Part shown: positions 35,679-47,388 of the stretch, one piece after another
Position numbering within the stretch: position 1 is the first letter of the stretch
Layout of the letters: each line of letters begins with the position of its first letter
NCBI GenBank assembly: GCA_002104985.1
Contig: MCGO01000057.1
Location: forward strand, 124,001-188,000
Reading direction: 5' to 3'
DNA: 64,000 nt
DNA from: Rhizoclosmatium globosum
Taxonomy: Eukaryota; Chytridiomycota; Chytridiomycetes; Chytridiales; Chytriomycetaceae
Made by a program: the position numbers and the translations under genes
The notes under the pieces: model-generated
Database searches by the model: none
What the model saw: only the letters and a program-made list of their open reading frames with translations
What the model was told of the DNA's origin: nothing

Positions 35679-35890
35679 GAACTAAATTAATCATGAAGCG
35701 TAATTATGAAAATGATGAGGGCGGTTTTTTCTATGAAGGTTTATCATTAGAGCAAGGTGATGGAATTCAAGTTCTAATGATGAAACATCGATTTGAAAAT
35801 TTTCAACATAAACGAGCTGGGGCTTTTCTCGTTTCGGAGAGATGAGGTTCTTTGTCAACATTTCAAAGAAAAACTTGTAAGCAAGAACAC

Positions 35891-37345
35891 ATGGGAGCAA
35901 GCGATACACCGCCAACCACTATAGCACTACCAGTGTTCACCGTTTCTCCTTTCCGCTTCTTAGTCGCCCTCGGTGTATTCTGTGCCAACTTCAACAATGC
36001 AGTCATGTGGGCAACGTACGCTGCCGTCACACCTTCTGCAGCGCATTACTACAACTGCTCTGAGTATGTAATCAACCTCGTTGCCCTTGTATTCCAGATT
36101 GTTTTTATCCCCATGGCTTTCCCTGCCATGTATGTTCTCGATACATGGGGTCTCCGGTATTCCATCTTGATTGGAACTTGGGGTGTTACTGCAGGAGCCT
36201 TGATTCGGTGGTTATCGTACTTGGGCAGTGAGGATGCGAGGGTTCCGTTGCTATTTCTGGGACAAGTTGTTGCGGCGATTGCAACACCGTTTGCATTTAA
36301 TGCTCCGACAAAAGTGAGTTTATTTTCTTGACTCCGATATTTGCGTTGGATTTGTCACTAATTGTAGGAATGATAGGTGTGTGCAGCTTGGTTTGCCGAT
36401 AACGAACGTCTCACAGCGAATACAATCATGTCGCTTGCGATTTATGCTGGCACGGCTTTAGCGCTTGGTCTTGGACCAGCAGTGATTGCAGACGATCCAC
36501 AGAATATCATCAAGCTCAATTGCATTATATTCGTGATTGTATTTGTCACAGGACTCACAACTCTATTTGTGTATGACAAGCCTGCGATAGCTCCATCGAA
36601 AAGTGCACAAGAGGAATCGATGCCATTCAAGGAAGGAATGAAGGCGCTTCTTGGAAACTGGCAGTTTATGTTGATAGTGCTGGTATTTGGACTCACGGCT
36701 GGTTCACTTGATACATATTTTACAATGATAAGCGATTATATTACACCGTATGGATACACCGAGGTGAGTGTCGACGTCTTATTTTTTGCTGTTCGAACTT
36801 AACAGTGAAATCAGGGTGACTCGGGAATGTTGGGAATTGTGACAATAGTTGCGGGAACGATTTCATCACTTTTGATAAGCATCATTCTTGATCGAACAAA
36901 GGCGCATAGACTGTGCATGAAATGGCTGACGGTAGTTGCATTTGCGGGGGCACTTGGATTCTATTTCTGCGCACCATATACGGAGCGTCGTGTGTGGCTA
37001 TATATTTGTGCTGTGTTTATTGGAATGGGAGGTTTCTCATTAGCACCCATCGCACTGGAGCTCGGAGTTGAATGCACGTATCCAGTTGCGGAAGGAAGCA
37101 GTGCTGGTCTTCTCCAAACGTCGGGGCAATTTTTTGGCGTTATTGTGTTGGTTGTATCGAATGCGTTTAGGAATTCGGAGGATGGAACGTTGGGTAATGC
37201 GATGATCTGGAGACTGGGTGTGTGTGGGTTGGCCATGCTTGCAGTTCCGTTTTACAATGCACGTTCAAAAAGAATGGAGTTAGAAGCCAACACGATTGCA
37301 GAGGGTTTTGAAAAGGCTGAAGACAGAGCGTTTTTGGAAGCCTAA
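35891..37345 (+). CDS. MFS transporter, FLVCR/DIRC2-type, tandem copy B
   Basis: Three exons: 35891-36313, 36377-36763, 36815-37345; 446 residues. Same intron positions and phases as copy A, offset by about 1,642 bp. Differences in the membrane region are few and mostly silent, so both copies appear intact and under constraint. The N-terminus (MGASDTPPTTIALPVF) and C-terminus (an acidic-ending tail after RSKRMELEANT) are its own. The 212-bp spacer between copies has no frame of note and presumably holds the terminator of A and promoter of B. Confidence 0.9.
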
Positions 37346-38499
37346 TTCCATTAAAGAAACCATTTGAAGTTAGGTTTTTATTTATTTTAAAACGAAACAA
37401 AATGAAACCCAAAAATGAAGTTTGGCAAGAAAGAAGAGGATAATCGGACTCGGAAGGAAAGAGAGTTTGGCATTGGTTTCCGAGATGTGAATCTCGTACT
37501 CACAGCAGACGCCACGTGAAGGCTCCAAACACGGTCTACCAAAATAAAGGAGCCAACATTAGAGCTCATATTTAGTCAAAGGGATCTCGTATCAAGGGGA
37601 GCTCATGTCAAATAAAACTCGTCCCAAGTAACAGGTTTGGCACACTACACGCATCTTCTCCAGTTACTGCCAGCCGCAAGAAGGGATATTCTCGCTCTGC
37701 CGACCTGACAGCGGAAGAGTGTTAAGGGCATATTTAATCACGACCCCATGCCTCCTTTCATCAACAGTTACCTCCACTCGCCAAAAAGGCAAGTGAAAGA
37801 AGCTGTGATAGGAGGGGCAGGGCGGGTGTATCACGAGAACCACCTCGTGAGGGAAAAGACTACTGCGTGGCCTACAATATCTAGTCCCAACCCGTTTCCA
37901 TCGTGCCGCCCAAAGTCGTGGTGTGCCGGTGGTTTGCATCAAGGAGAGATACCACGCTGTACAGAGGAAACAGAAGACATGTACTTGACAACAAAGAAAG
38001 TGTCTGACATATTCCGATCATCGATGGCGCGCTTCACCCTCCTCCACGCTCAATGTCAGCGTCAGTTCCTATCCGTCAGTGAGGAACTTGGCTGTTGTCT
38101 CTGGCGATCCCGTTGACGGTTAAGACAGTCATGTGCGAGAGACCCTGGCTGTGGAGACGAGCTTGGTGGTTGGATCTCGTGTGGGACTGGTAGCTCACTG
38201 GTGATGGACCATGTTGTGGGACTTTGAGGTAGTAGTTTGGGAGCATGTTTTTGGAAGAGAAAGAGAGGCCATATTTATAGACTGGCTGTTTGGGTGCGCA
38301 AAAAATCTTTCCCTCAGAATTGTCAGTGTGTCGGACACAACGAACAGCGTGTCCGAACGCAAATAAAATGGCAAAAAGCAAAATAGCAAAAGATGAAGTT
38401 GATGGATGATGTTTAGCTTTGGTTTCATTGGTTTGGTTGTGATAAAACGCAGCAACAGCAATGCGAGATTGGTTTATTCATATACAGTTTCTCAAATCA
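37346..38499. other. Gene-free stretch with a fragment of the dispersed repeat
   Basis: About 1.15 kb. Frames on both strands are short and have no recognisable product. At about 37494-37548 there is a ~55-bp segment matching the start of the 785-bp repeat (shared core GCCACGTGAAGGCTCCA), and AACAGGTTTG recurs further on at the expected order, suggesting a heavily decayed third copy. Confidence 0.45.
37494..37548 (+). repeat. Partial, diverged match to the dispersed 785-bp repeat
   Basis: Aligns to about 10638-10690 and the matching part of 62955-63740. The 17-bp core GCCACGTGAAGGCTCCA is exact; flanks are diverged. Same orientation as the two full copies. Confidence 0.55.
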
Positions 38500-39280
38500 T
38501 CAAAACTTGGACTTCTCGAGCATTGAGGACACACCTGGAAAAAACATGATAAGAAATTCAAAAAACCAACTCCGATAACTCACTTCTCCCATTAATCTCC
38601 ATGGCCAACTGTCTCTCATTCGCATCTCTTCTGGCTTTTGCCTTCAAGGCCAAAGATTCGCGGTGACGCTGTAAAAGCCATAAATCGCGTTCGTCACGTT
38701 TCATCTTGAGGTAGAAATGCGGCTCAATTGAGAGAGGCGCTACACCTGTAAAACGCATGTTAGTAGCCGGAAGAACAGCAAACAAACGCCTCGTTCATAC
38801 CTGCAACATTCACATAGAGGTACCAACCAGGGTGAACGGGGTCCTCAACCAAGTACGTCGGAACTACAGGTTCTTCGTGGTTGGAGGATGACCCGCTGGA
38901 CTTGGTTGTCCGCTGCTTTTTGAATCCGTATTCTAGAGATTAAATTAGAATGTGTTGGGTGAAATTTAGAGCTTACGCGCGGTATTCGACCATGAGTCGG
39001 AGGGCCCTCGCTTTGTGTGCTGAGCCACTACCTCGCTTCCACCTGACTCCACACCGCGCCGCTGTGCTCTTTGATCCTGCCTCCACTTGTTCTTCGCGGT
39101 TTTCGACATTTTCAAGAAGTACATTGGGTCAATGGTTTGCGGTGGTGGGACGTCTGGTACAAGCCGCTTGGTTACCGTTTCCGAAAACCAACAACGACGA
39201 GGGCTTACCTGGAAGAATTCTGTAACTGTAGTTATTAGAAGCTTGTAGAGTAAGCTGCGCCGGCTTAGGTTGGGTTTCAT
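38500..39280 (-). CDS. Small basic protein, unrecognised, possibly mitochondrial
   Basis: Proposed exons: 39280-38977, 38932-38801, 38745-38584, 38534-38500; 210 residues, all phases consistent. Not recognised. The start MKPNLSRRSLLYKLL is basic/hydrophobic and could be a targeting peptide (inference). Then a Pro/Thr segment, DPMYFLKMSKTAKNKWRQDQ, a WYLYVN segment, and a long charged helix rich in KMKRDERD and KAKARRD. The 42 bp at 39167-39208 is flanked by GTAAGC and AACCAAG, is a multiple of three, and may be an intron or coding. Upstream frames could add another exon, so the N-terminus is uncertain. A decayed relative lies ~700 bp further on the same strand. Confidence 0.55.
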
Positions 39281-39939
39281 TGTTGGCTGTTTGTTTCGGG
39301 GTTGGGGACGATTGAGTTTGGTCGGTCCTGAGGATTGAAAGGAATAAAGTGGTGTTATTTCAAGCAGGCATAACATGTATAGATGAAGATGCGTTTGTAA
39401 GGCAGCCAATACAGAAATACAGCACCATCGATGCACGATTTCCGACGACACACGCTTCGTTAGAGCAGCTAGGCCGGTTTGCAAGAGGGTTAGCAACGTA
39501 CATAAGATGGCAGGAATTGGTGACGAGTTTGGAGGATATGGATTCGCGACGGTGGCGATTTGTTTACAACTTTTGTGAAAGGAAAAAAAATTAGTTTCCT
39601 TTTATGCAACGAAGTGTCCGAAAAAGTGGCTCACTTACAAGCACTTTCTTTCGTGTATATCTTATCTCCAAGTTGCATTGCTTGAGGTATACACTCTTCT
39701 GGCGGAATGGGAAAACAGTTCTTCATCAGAAATATGTCACTGGCACCTTGACACGACGTCGCTTCACGCTGGGGATTCGTCCTCCCCAATCTATAAACAA
39801 TCAATCAATAAGAATGAGAGCATTGGACAGAGCCTACGGGCTGTATTGGACCACTTATCGGACGGTCCACACTTCTTATTGCTCAGAATCTCCAGAATCT
39901 CCGTGTCTACTCCACCTTTAGCTCCTTAGCACACCTCCA

Positions 39940-40115
39940 TACGCTTAAGTCCCACTTTCCTTTTTTTTGTGGGTTTGGACATATTCAAGACGTAGCTTGG
40001 GTCAATCGCTTCTCCTGTAGCAACATCTTGATAGCTTGGGTCAATCACTTGTGCTGTAGCAACATTTTGATATAGCAGTTGGTTGGTTTCTTAAAACCAG
40101 AAATGTCTCGCTATT
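39940..40115 (-). pseudogene. Decayed paralogous fragment of the 38500-39280 gene
   Basis: Plus-strand 39975-40115 aligns with 39097-39190: both contain GACAT(T/A)TTCAAGA, then GGGTCAAT, then GTT-GGTTNCCGTTTC-like sequence and AAAACCA. The coding frame is lost, and part of it is duplicated in tandem. Read on the minus strand, this matches the segment coding DPMYFLKMSKTAKNKW. About 65-70% identity by eye over the core. Confidence 0.45.
39993..40070 (+). repeat. 39-bp tandem duplication
   Basis: Two adjoining 39-bp units starting TAGCTTGGGTCAATC, differing at a few positions (TCTCC/TGTGC, CATCTTGA/CATTTTGA). It lies inside the decayed paralogous fragment. Confidence 0.85.
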
Positions 40116-40407
40116 ACCTTTCATAGTTTCGTAGCATAGTCATACCGATTCATCGTCCAACCGTCTAATCATCTAACGCATTGACTGTGGCCGTCACTCA
40201 CGATCTGCAGAGATCTTTCTGTTCCAAGTACTAGGTAGAAAGTTTTGGACGGAATTCTTGACTTCAGCAATACTTCTTAACGGGTGTATATTAATCTGTC
40301 TTTGAACAACTTTTAATTTTGATATTGTGTTTTCTGCAGGGTTGGAATTTAGGAAAGTAACAGATTCCTTGTGGTTGAAGAAGCATCTTTAAAACAACCA
40401 AGCAATC

Positions 40408-42958
40408 ATGGCGTCTGCACCACCACCCGTCCTACAGTTTGCGCCATTCTCGTCAGCGGTTGATGCCACGTTCTGGTAAGCGAAATGGCGAGAGTATTAA
40501 GGCAGGCACTAAGCAGCAAGCAACTATCAACCACCAACCACCAACCACCAACCACCAACCACCAAACGAAACCAGGCACGCCCTCGCCGATCGAAAGATG
40601 AGTGTGTTCCGACTCTCGACGGACCCGGTTCCAATTGGCGGATTCTACTTTGGCGGCAATTCGTCGCTCGGCGTTGGCGGGTCCGCGTTCGATGCCGCCG
40701 AATTCAGTCCACGCGCAACTGTTCCTGCGAACGGCCTCCTGAGAAACGCAAACACAATCGAGGCATTTAAAGACGAAGACAAACCAGCTCTGCTTTCAGC
40801 CGCTGCGGCAAAGGTTACTACTTAAATACTTTAAAAACTACTCTTTAAAACAACGAACTTAAACACAGATCTGGGCGGCGATCAAAAACGGCGAAGCCCT
40901 CGAAGACCAGTCAATTCTCGCTTCTTTTGTCCTGCTCACATTCGCTGACCTCAAAAAGTACAAGTTCTACTACTGGTTCGCCTTCCCCGCCCTCCTTCCA
41001 TCAACACACTTTACCACTGATCCATACTTTCCAATTCGCCCTCTCAAATCTCTCTGGAACTCGCAGAAAATTGATGCTCTGAAAGCCGCCTACGACTCCC
41101 TCAGAGGCCTTTCTCTCGCCACCTCGTCTTCTGCTCCTGAAAACTCTACTACTACTACTGCTCCCCGTATTCCTCTCGACACAAACTTTGTCTTGGTCAA
41201 ATCTGACCCCACAAACTCAAACTCGGTCATTCTTGGAAAACTCTCAGAATGGGATCTCTTTTGGAAGGATATTCCTGCAGAAGATGTATGTGGGCCCCCA
41301 ATCATCTATTCTCTCATTCAAATGAACTTTTTTTTGGTGTTTGGCATACAGTGGACTGTCGCTTTTGCAGACCCCTCCAACCTCCCCACAAACCCAGGAT
41401 GGCCTCTCAGAAACTTTCTCTTGCTTCTCAAATACCGCTTTAAACTCGGTTCCATCAATATCATTTGTTACCGTGAAAGCCAAGGAAAGCGTGACACGTC
41501 TGGTACTGGCTCTCTCTTTGTCAAGGTGAACATGCCCGGTACTCTTGAAGGTAATATATATTAGACGTGCTAGTTCATGTCTTTTCGGACTGCACTTCTT
41601 TTCTAACACTATCAAACTAGTCGATGAAACTCCAAAGTCGGTTGGATGGGAGAAAAACTCGAGTGGAAAGTTGGGTGCCCGTCTTGTAGACTTGGCTCCC
41701 ATGATGGACCCAACTCGTCTGGCGTCCACCGCCGTAGACCTCAACTTGAAACTCATGAGATGGCGCATCATGCCTCAATTGCAGCTAGAGAAAATCTCGG
41801 AGACAAAGTGTTTGCTACTTGGCGCGGGTACTCTCGGTTGTTATGTTGCAAGAGCATTGATGGTGCGTGTCCTTTGTTTGTTTTTTGACTCTCTATCATT
41901 GCCTTTAGACTCAACCATTCTCAATTTATAGGCGTGGGGCGTTCGAAACATCACTTTGGTGGATAACGGAACCGTGTCGTTCTCAAATCCAGTCAGACAA
42001 CCTCTATACTCGTTCGACGATTCCGTAGCTGGAAAACCAAAAGCCGCTGCTGCTGCTGAAAACCTCAAGAAAATCTTCCCCGGCATTGTGAGTCAATTTG
42101 TTGTTCACTAGTCTCCTTGTCACTAACCTAAAAGAACCAAAGAACGCAGAGGGTGTTGCATTGTCGATTCCAATGCCAGGCCATCCATCTACTTCTGCCG
42201 AACAAACGGAGCGGGATGTCAAGCAACTTCAGGAACTTGTTGATGGTCATGATGCAATCTTTTTGTTGACCGATTCGCGCGAGGCTCGTTGGTTGCCCAC
42301 TGTTATGGGGGCTGTTTCGCAAAAAGTGGTTATTAACTGTGCACTTGGGTTTGACACCTTTTTGGTGATGCGCCATGGTGCAAGAGGTGCGGGTGCTCCT
42401 GTTGACGATGACGTTGTGCATGGTGGAAAGATGGGATGTTACTATTGTAATGACGTTGTGGCTCCAGCTGATGTGTGTATCTCTCTCACCCTAAAATAGT
42501 CTTGTAAATGTATTCTAACATATGATCAATAGTCATTGAGTGACAGAACGTTGGACCAGCAATGTACCGTGACGCGTCCGGGGCTTTCTCAGCTTGCAAG
42601 TGGTCTTTCTGTTGAGCTCATGGTCTCGTTGTTGAATCATCCCGATGGAATTTGGGCTCCTGCGGAAGTCTCGAATGGACCGACAGAGCCAACCATGCAT
42701 CCTTTGGGAATTGTGCCACACCAAATTCGTGGTTTCTTGACCCACTTTTCGAATCTCTTGGTCTCTGGAAGTGCCTATGACAAATGTACCGCGTGCTCTG
42801 AGAAGGTGTTGGATACATACAAACGTGAAGGACACTTGTTTGTTGACAAAGTTCTGAAGGATCCTAAGTTTTTGGAGGAGTTGACTGGGTTGACGCAGCT
42901 TCACAATGAGACTGAAAACGCAGATGTTGATTGGGATGAGGAGGACGATATTGAATGA
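40408..42958 (+). CDS. ATG7: Ubiquitin-like-modifier activating enzyme Atg7
   Basis: E1 enzyme for Atg8 and Atg12 in autophagy, cytosolic. Eight exons: 40408-40475, 40576-40813, 40869-41285, 41352-41550, 41621-41862, 41932-42087, 42143-42472, 42533-42958; 691 residues, full length. N-terminal domain begins [19 protein letters not shown]. Adenylation domain: [16 protein letters not shown] (nucleotide loop GxGxxG), [45 protein letters not shown], and the [10 protein letters not shown] zinc-ligand block. Catalytic Cys in [14 protein letters not shown]-terminal CTACS zinc ligands and an acidic tail WDEEDDIE as in Atg3-binding tails. Intron 1 holds a small tandem repeat. Confidence 0.97.
40528..40564 (+). 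repeat. 7-bp tandem repeat in ATG7 intron 1
   Basis: About five copies of CCAACCA/AACCACC filling much of the intron before the CCAG acceptor. Likely length-variable. Confidence 0.8.
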
Positions 42959-43071
42959 ATGATTCATAAACATAAATAACAGACAGTTATTAAATAACCA
43001 ATAAATAGTAACAGTTTCTATAAGAATGCCCATCCCAACAATACTTAATAATTCCAATTCCCAACAAACCA

Positions 43072-44694
43072 TTATTTTGCCTCATCTGCATCCACAAATT
43101 CATCATCGTCGTCGTCTACATCGTCCACTACCAAATCTCCAGCAGCACTATCTGCCCCTGTTCCAATAACGCAACCGCCACTCGAACCAGTCTGCTCAGC
43201 GATACCTTCCACCTTTTCCCCACCATACCGCACCAACAGTTCCCGTTTATCCATAATATCACCCAACACACTTGGCACCTCCGCCTCCCCCAACAACTTT
43301 ATCCTAGCCACCGTAACCGGATCCAAAAACACACGCGTAACTTTCCACGCAACCATCAACATTGCATTTTTGGGAAACACGTAATACGACTCAAACAGTT
43401 CCGGATAATGCGGCATAACACTCACAATCGCCTTCCCCAGCGGCTGATCGTAATTCGCAGGCGTCATTCCAATCCGATCGATAATGACAATCAGTTTGTT
43501 GTCGGACCTGAGTCTGTGTGTCTGTTTTGCGCGTTCGATCGTGTAGACAAAGAAACGGAGGTTTCGTTCGATGGATGCTTGGAGGGCTGCTGAGAGTTCT
43601 TCCTTTTTTTCTTTTTTGGAGGGTTCGCGGAGTTGGGCGGATGGGGTTGAGGAGGAGGAGGAGGCGGAGGTTGTGCCAATGTTGGAGGATGCGGCGGCGG
43701 TTACGGATGAGGCGGGTAAAGGGACGTGTCGGTGTTGTTGCCAGATCATGATTGCGTTTTGTTGGTAGTCGACGGAATCAATCACGAGTTTTCCTGTTGC
43801 TTCTAGGTCTGAAAAGTCTTCGGTGAGGATTGAGTTGAAGTTGAAGCTTTGGCGCCATTCCTGAGAATTGTTTTAGTGGGTATGAGAGAGATACGGATGA
43901 AATGGCTGAAATGGAATGTGTGTGTGCTTTCGTTTTGACATGGCAAAGTGTCTGATGTGTCAATTCCGCCCGCTTTGCATCCAACGATTCAAAGAGCCAT
44001 TCATTCAAAAGACTTAGTCCTATACCCTCAATAGTGCGCCACGGGTATTTGGTATCTTATCCGTATCCAGAATGTGGTTGTTACTCTTCGCCATTGTTCC
44101 CCCTCTCCCTTCTCACTCAAGAATAACCCACTCACAACTCACCAACGTAGCCTGAACCTGCTTCAAAGCATTTGCAGATATATTTCGATGAGAAATTAAG
44201 AACCGTTTGATTTCGAGGTCCGTCAGACTTGAAATGTATGGATGTGACTTCAGCTTCTCTCGCACGACCGTCACAAAGGCCTACAGTTGGACCCCCCATC
44301 AGATAAACAAGAGTAAGAGGAGATAATAATAAAACTACCTCTTGCTCTTCAGGGGAGGGAGCGCGTGTTGAGCCTTCTGAAGCTGGACGTTGGTGGTTCG
44401 AGGGAACGGGCAGAGCTGAGCCAGACCGCGACTGAGAGTAGCAATAGGATACACGTAGTTTAGCAGCTTTAAAAGTACGTTGTAATAATAACCAACCTCC
44501 TTTTGGGGCTCGCACAGACTCGAGTTCCCGACCTGGTTTTCCTTAACTTCGGTACGGCTGCGGAATCGCGATCCCAGCGGGTTCAGCAAATGACCGCCGC
44601 CCGTGTTTGGTTCGTCTCTGCCAACGACATCGACGCTCGTGGATGGTGCCGACGAAGACGCGACTGCGAGGGCGTCCTTCTTGAATTTGAACAT
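43072..44694 (-). CDS. CRAL-TRIO (Sec14-like) lipid-binding protein
   Basis: Four exons: 44694-44497, 44431-44339, 44280-44143, 43860-43072; 405 residues, all phase 0. Start MFKFKKDALAVASSS. The second half matches the CRAL-TRIO fold: an N-terminal helical lead-in (LTDLEIKRFLISHRNISANALKQVQATLEWRQSF), GKLVIDSVDYQQNAIMIWQQHRHVP, FFVYTIERA, NKLIVIIDRIGMTPANYDQPLGKAIVSVMPHYPELFESYYVFPKNAMLMVAWKVTR in consecutive blocks, then VPSVLGDIMDKRELLVRYGG, the usual end of Sec14 domains. The acidic C-terminal tail (DDVDDDDDEFVDADE) is poorly conserved in type. Family members exchange phosphatidylinositol or other lipids between membranes; the ligand is unknown. The first ~110 residues are disordered. Intron 43861-44142 is long for this region. 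Confidence 0.85.
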
Positions 44695-47388
44695 GTTTTC
44701 CAAAAATACCTTTTGAGGAAATGAGACTGTCACTATCACTTCTCTACGACCTTATTAAATCCGAAGCTTCTGAAAGGAAGGTAATGATGTGTTGGACAGT
44801 TACAAGGCTCAGCTGACTCAACCTGTGACAGTGGCATTTAAGGATGCTGGAATACATTGTCATCGTTGACTACCATAAAGAGGTTGACTACCATAAAGAG
44901 TTGTGTCATATGCATCACGTTTTTAGCCTTGCAGAGAGAACAGACTAAAATTAGCGCAATCATCCTCCAACACCCACAATTCACGGAACCCCTAGCTTGC
45001 CATCCAATATTATCAACCTTTAAAATATGTGGTCTTTGGGAGCCCAACAGTGGTCACTGCTGCCTGGATTATGAGATGTGCAGCCATAGCCTCTCACTTA
45101 ATGATAAAGTGGTGTTCCAACCTGTTGAACTAGTTGATCAGCCTCAAGAAGATGCAGATATCCTTTGCCAAAGTCTTGCAGTGTCATTAGTAACTGAGGG
45201 GAAATGAAACCACAACAAATTAACATAGAAAACTTAGGCAAATACGATGACGAAAACTTGGTGTCAAGCTGACACTGCTTTTTGGTACCAAACTACGATC
45301 AACTCGTTGACGCAGATTCTATGTAATTTATTCAAACTGATTCAACACAGAAGACAAAACAAATTCGACAACAAAGGGTCAAGTTTTGTGATGTTGCACA
45401 AGATATCAAATGACTGTTCCTTCCTTTCCTCTCTAACCTCCCACAGCACTGTAAAGTCATTGAAACATACATTGGAAGTTAGAAATAGCATTATTATTAA
45501 AAAACAGATAATTCATACACAACATGGAACAGCAGTTGATTCCCTCCCAGTTCATTGCCAGGACCCCAACAATCCACCAAAAATGAGAACACCAAAAATG
45601 CACAGAACATCAAAGTTGAATCAAAGGCAAAAGAAGAAAATAGATTTATTTGATGAATATGTATAATTTTTTGGAATGAAACCAAACCAAATATTATCTG
45701 TTTCTAAGTAACTGCACAGATTTTGCCTACCTTTCCCATTTTTTTAATTGTTGTGTTAATAAGGTGATTGAAGGATAATGGCAGGAGGAGAATCAATGGT
45801 TTGGGCTTCTTGCCAATTTTGTCTCAACTTCTTGGTTTGCGTACATTGCCACACACTTGAATGCATAGTTCAATTGATTTTGCACAAACTGAAACAAGAA
45901 TCGAGTTCATTGAAGAAGAAATGTGGGAGGAGATACAGTTTGAAGACAACTTTTCTTAATTTCTCTCCAATTAATCAATTTAAAAAGTGCAACTCATTAT
46001 TAAACTGTCATATGTTATCACATATACAAAGTTTGTTCAGATCACTATTGATTTTGCCATTTCCCCACCTTTTTCAATTTTCATTTGATTTAGCAACTCT
46101 TTTGCTGGACCCTTGGAAATTTTCACTTTACTCCAACATTGAGCACAACAAGATTGATTTGGTGCCATAAAAATGTTCTAAGCTCAATTTCTCAGGGAGG
46201 GTGGTTATTTGCCCAGTGTCTTGAAACAACTTTTTCTCCACCACTCACAACCACTACACCAACCAGACTCTCCAGACAGCTACACAACAACCAATCATTG
46301 CATTCACACAATAAAAAGATGCAATAGTTACCAAAGTGCATTTAAAATCACCCTTTTCCTTTCTGAAACAGACCTGAAAAGACATCTTAACACCTGCCAC
46401 ATTCTTGTTTTAAAATCTATTGTCATGGCTGCTTTCACCAGGTTGTCCCGACCCTTTGACTGTGGCTCTGTCCCGTCACTCATGTATCAGATCCTAGAAA
46501 GAGAAGAGAAGGTTAATTTGCTCATGCACACTCAGACTCACTCAATACCAGTAAGACCTCACCCTAAGTCACACATCTCACTAGTATCTCAATCTCTTGT
46601 GCATGCTCTACCCTCCTTACACGCACTCTACTATTGGGCAGTCGCTCACAGGGACTACCCTCCCCCTATGCTCACTCCACTCCGGGACCCAATTGCCTTA
46701 CTTGCCACTTTGACCACCCTCTTCTCAAATGCTTCCTCTCAGGTGCACCATGTTGTAGATCCAGCTAGGCTTTGCTTGGAGTTTCAGACTGGTTCACACT
46801 CCCCCTTTCTCATCTTTCCTACTAACTCACCTTGTGTTGACTCCACTGGAGGGAACTAAGAGGACTGGTTGACTCTTGTCATTGACGAGTAATCACTGGT
46901 TGTCAGGATTGCATCCCTACACCCTTCTTGATTTTCACACAAGTTCCAAATCTATTATAATAACCCCTTTCAACCAAAATAAGTAGAAATGAAAATAGAA
47001 CACAAAATAAATAAACTTAATCCACCAGTCACTTGTGCGTGACACTTTCTTATGAATTTTTTGTGGGGTTTTATGTGTCTGTCCTGGAATACAGATCCAA
47101 CTTGGTATTCCAAAGCCAAAAATTTTAAGATATTTTAGTAAAATGTACCTGAAGATAGCTGGATTGACATCAACACGGTTTCACGTCTAGGCATCTTAAG
47201 TTTTGTGTCAACAGTCCAAGGGACATTACTTGTCTTGTGCTACTAAACTTGAAAAAAGCAAGCTGTCAAGTCGACAACTATATTTATATTGCTTGGAGAT
47301 GGCGATAGGCTCTGATGGTGTTAAATTTGTTTATTTCCTATTGTTTGATAATATACTTATCATTGTTCTGACTGTCTGCCACTCTGCT
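44695..47388. other. AT-rich gene-poor stretch flanking the NLR-like gene
   Basis: About 2.7 kb with no confident gene. Base composition shifts to AT-rich at about 44.76 kb. Several plus-strand frames of 100-216 codons exist. The best is 46424-46859 (ATG start, 145 residues, beginning MAAFTRLSRPFDCG, Ser/His/Leu-rich); none shows a known domain. An 18-bp tandem duplication lies at 44865-44900. The last few hundred bp are probably the 3' UTR of the minus-strand NLR-like gene. No LTRs or terminal inverted repeats noticed. Confidence 0.45.
44865..44900 (+). repeat. 18-bp perfect tandem duplication
   Basis: GTTGACTACCATAAAGAG occurs twice in a row. Origin unknown; it could be a footprint of an insertion/excision or replication slippage. 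Confidence 0.9.

Larger units (their letters stand above)
39281..40407. other. Intergenic stretch with decayed paralogous sequence
   Basis: About 1.1 kb upstream of ATG7. It has a ~80-codon plus-strand frame near 39349-39594 without an ATG at its start and with no recognisable domain, and a degraded relative of the neighbouring gene (separate entry). The last ~150 bp contain the ATG7 5' UTR/promoter. Confidence 0.4.

Noticed and set aside
34252..37345. Viral-receptor or viral origin suggested by the FLVCR name
   Set aside because: The name comes from a virus using the animal protein; these are ordinary MFS transporter genes with introns and no viral sequence.
39349..39594. Plus-strand 81-codon frame
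   Set aside because: No ATG at its start, no domain, and it lies opposite a possible upstream extension of the minus-strand gene.
40528..40564. CRISPR-like array
   Set aside because: Simple 7-bp tandem repeat without spacers, in a eukaryotic intron.
43408..43768. Plus-strand Arg-rich and Glu-rich frames inside the CRAL-TRIO gene
   Set aside because: Antisense shadows of the Ser-rich segment; no independent signal.
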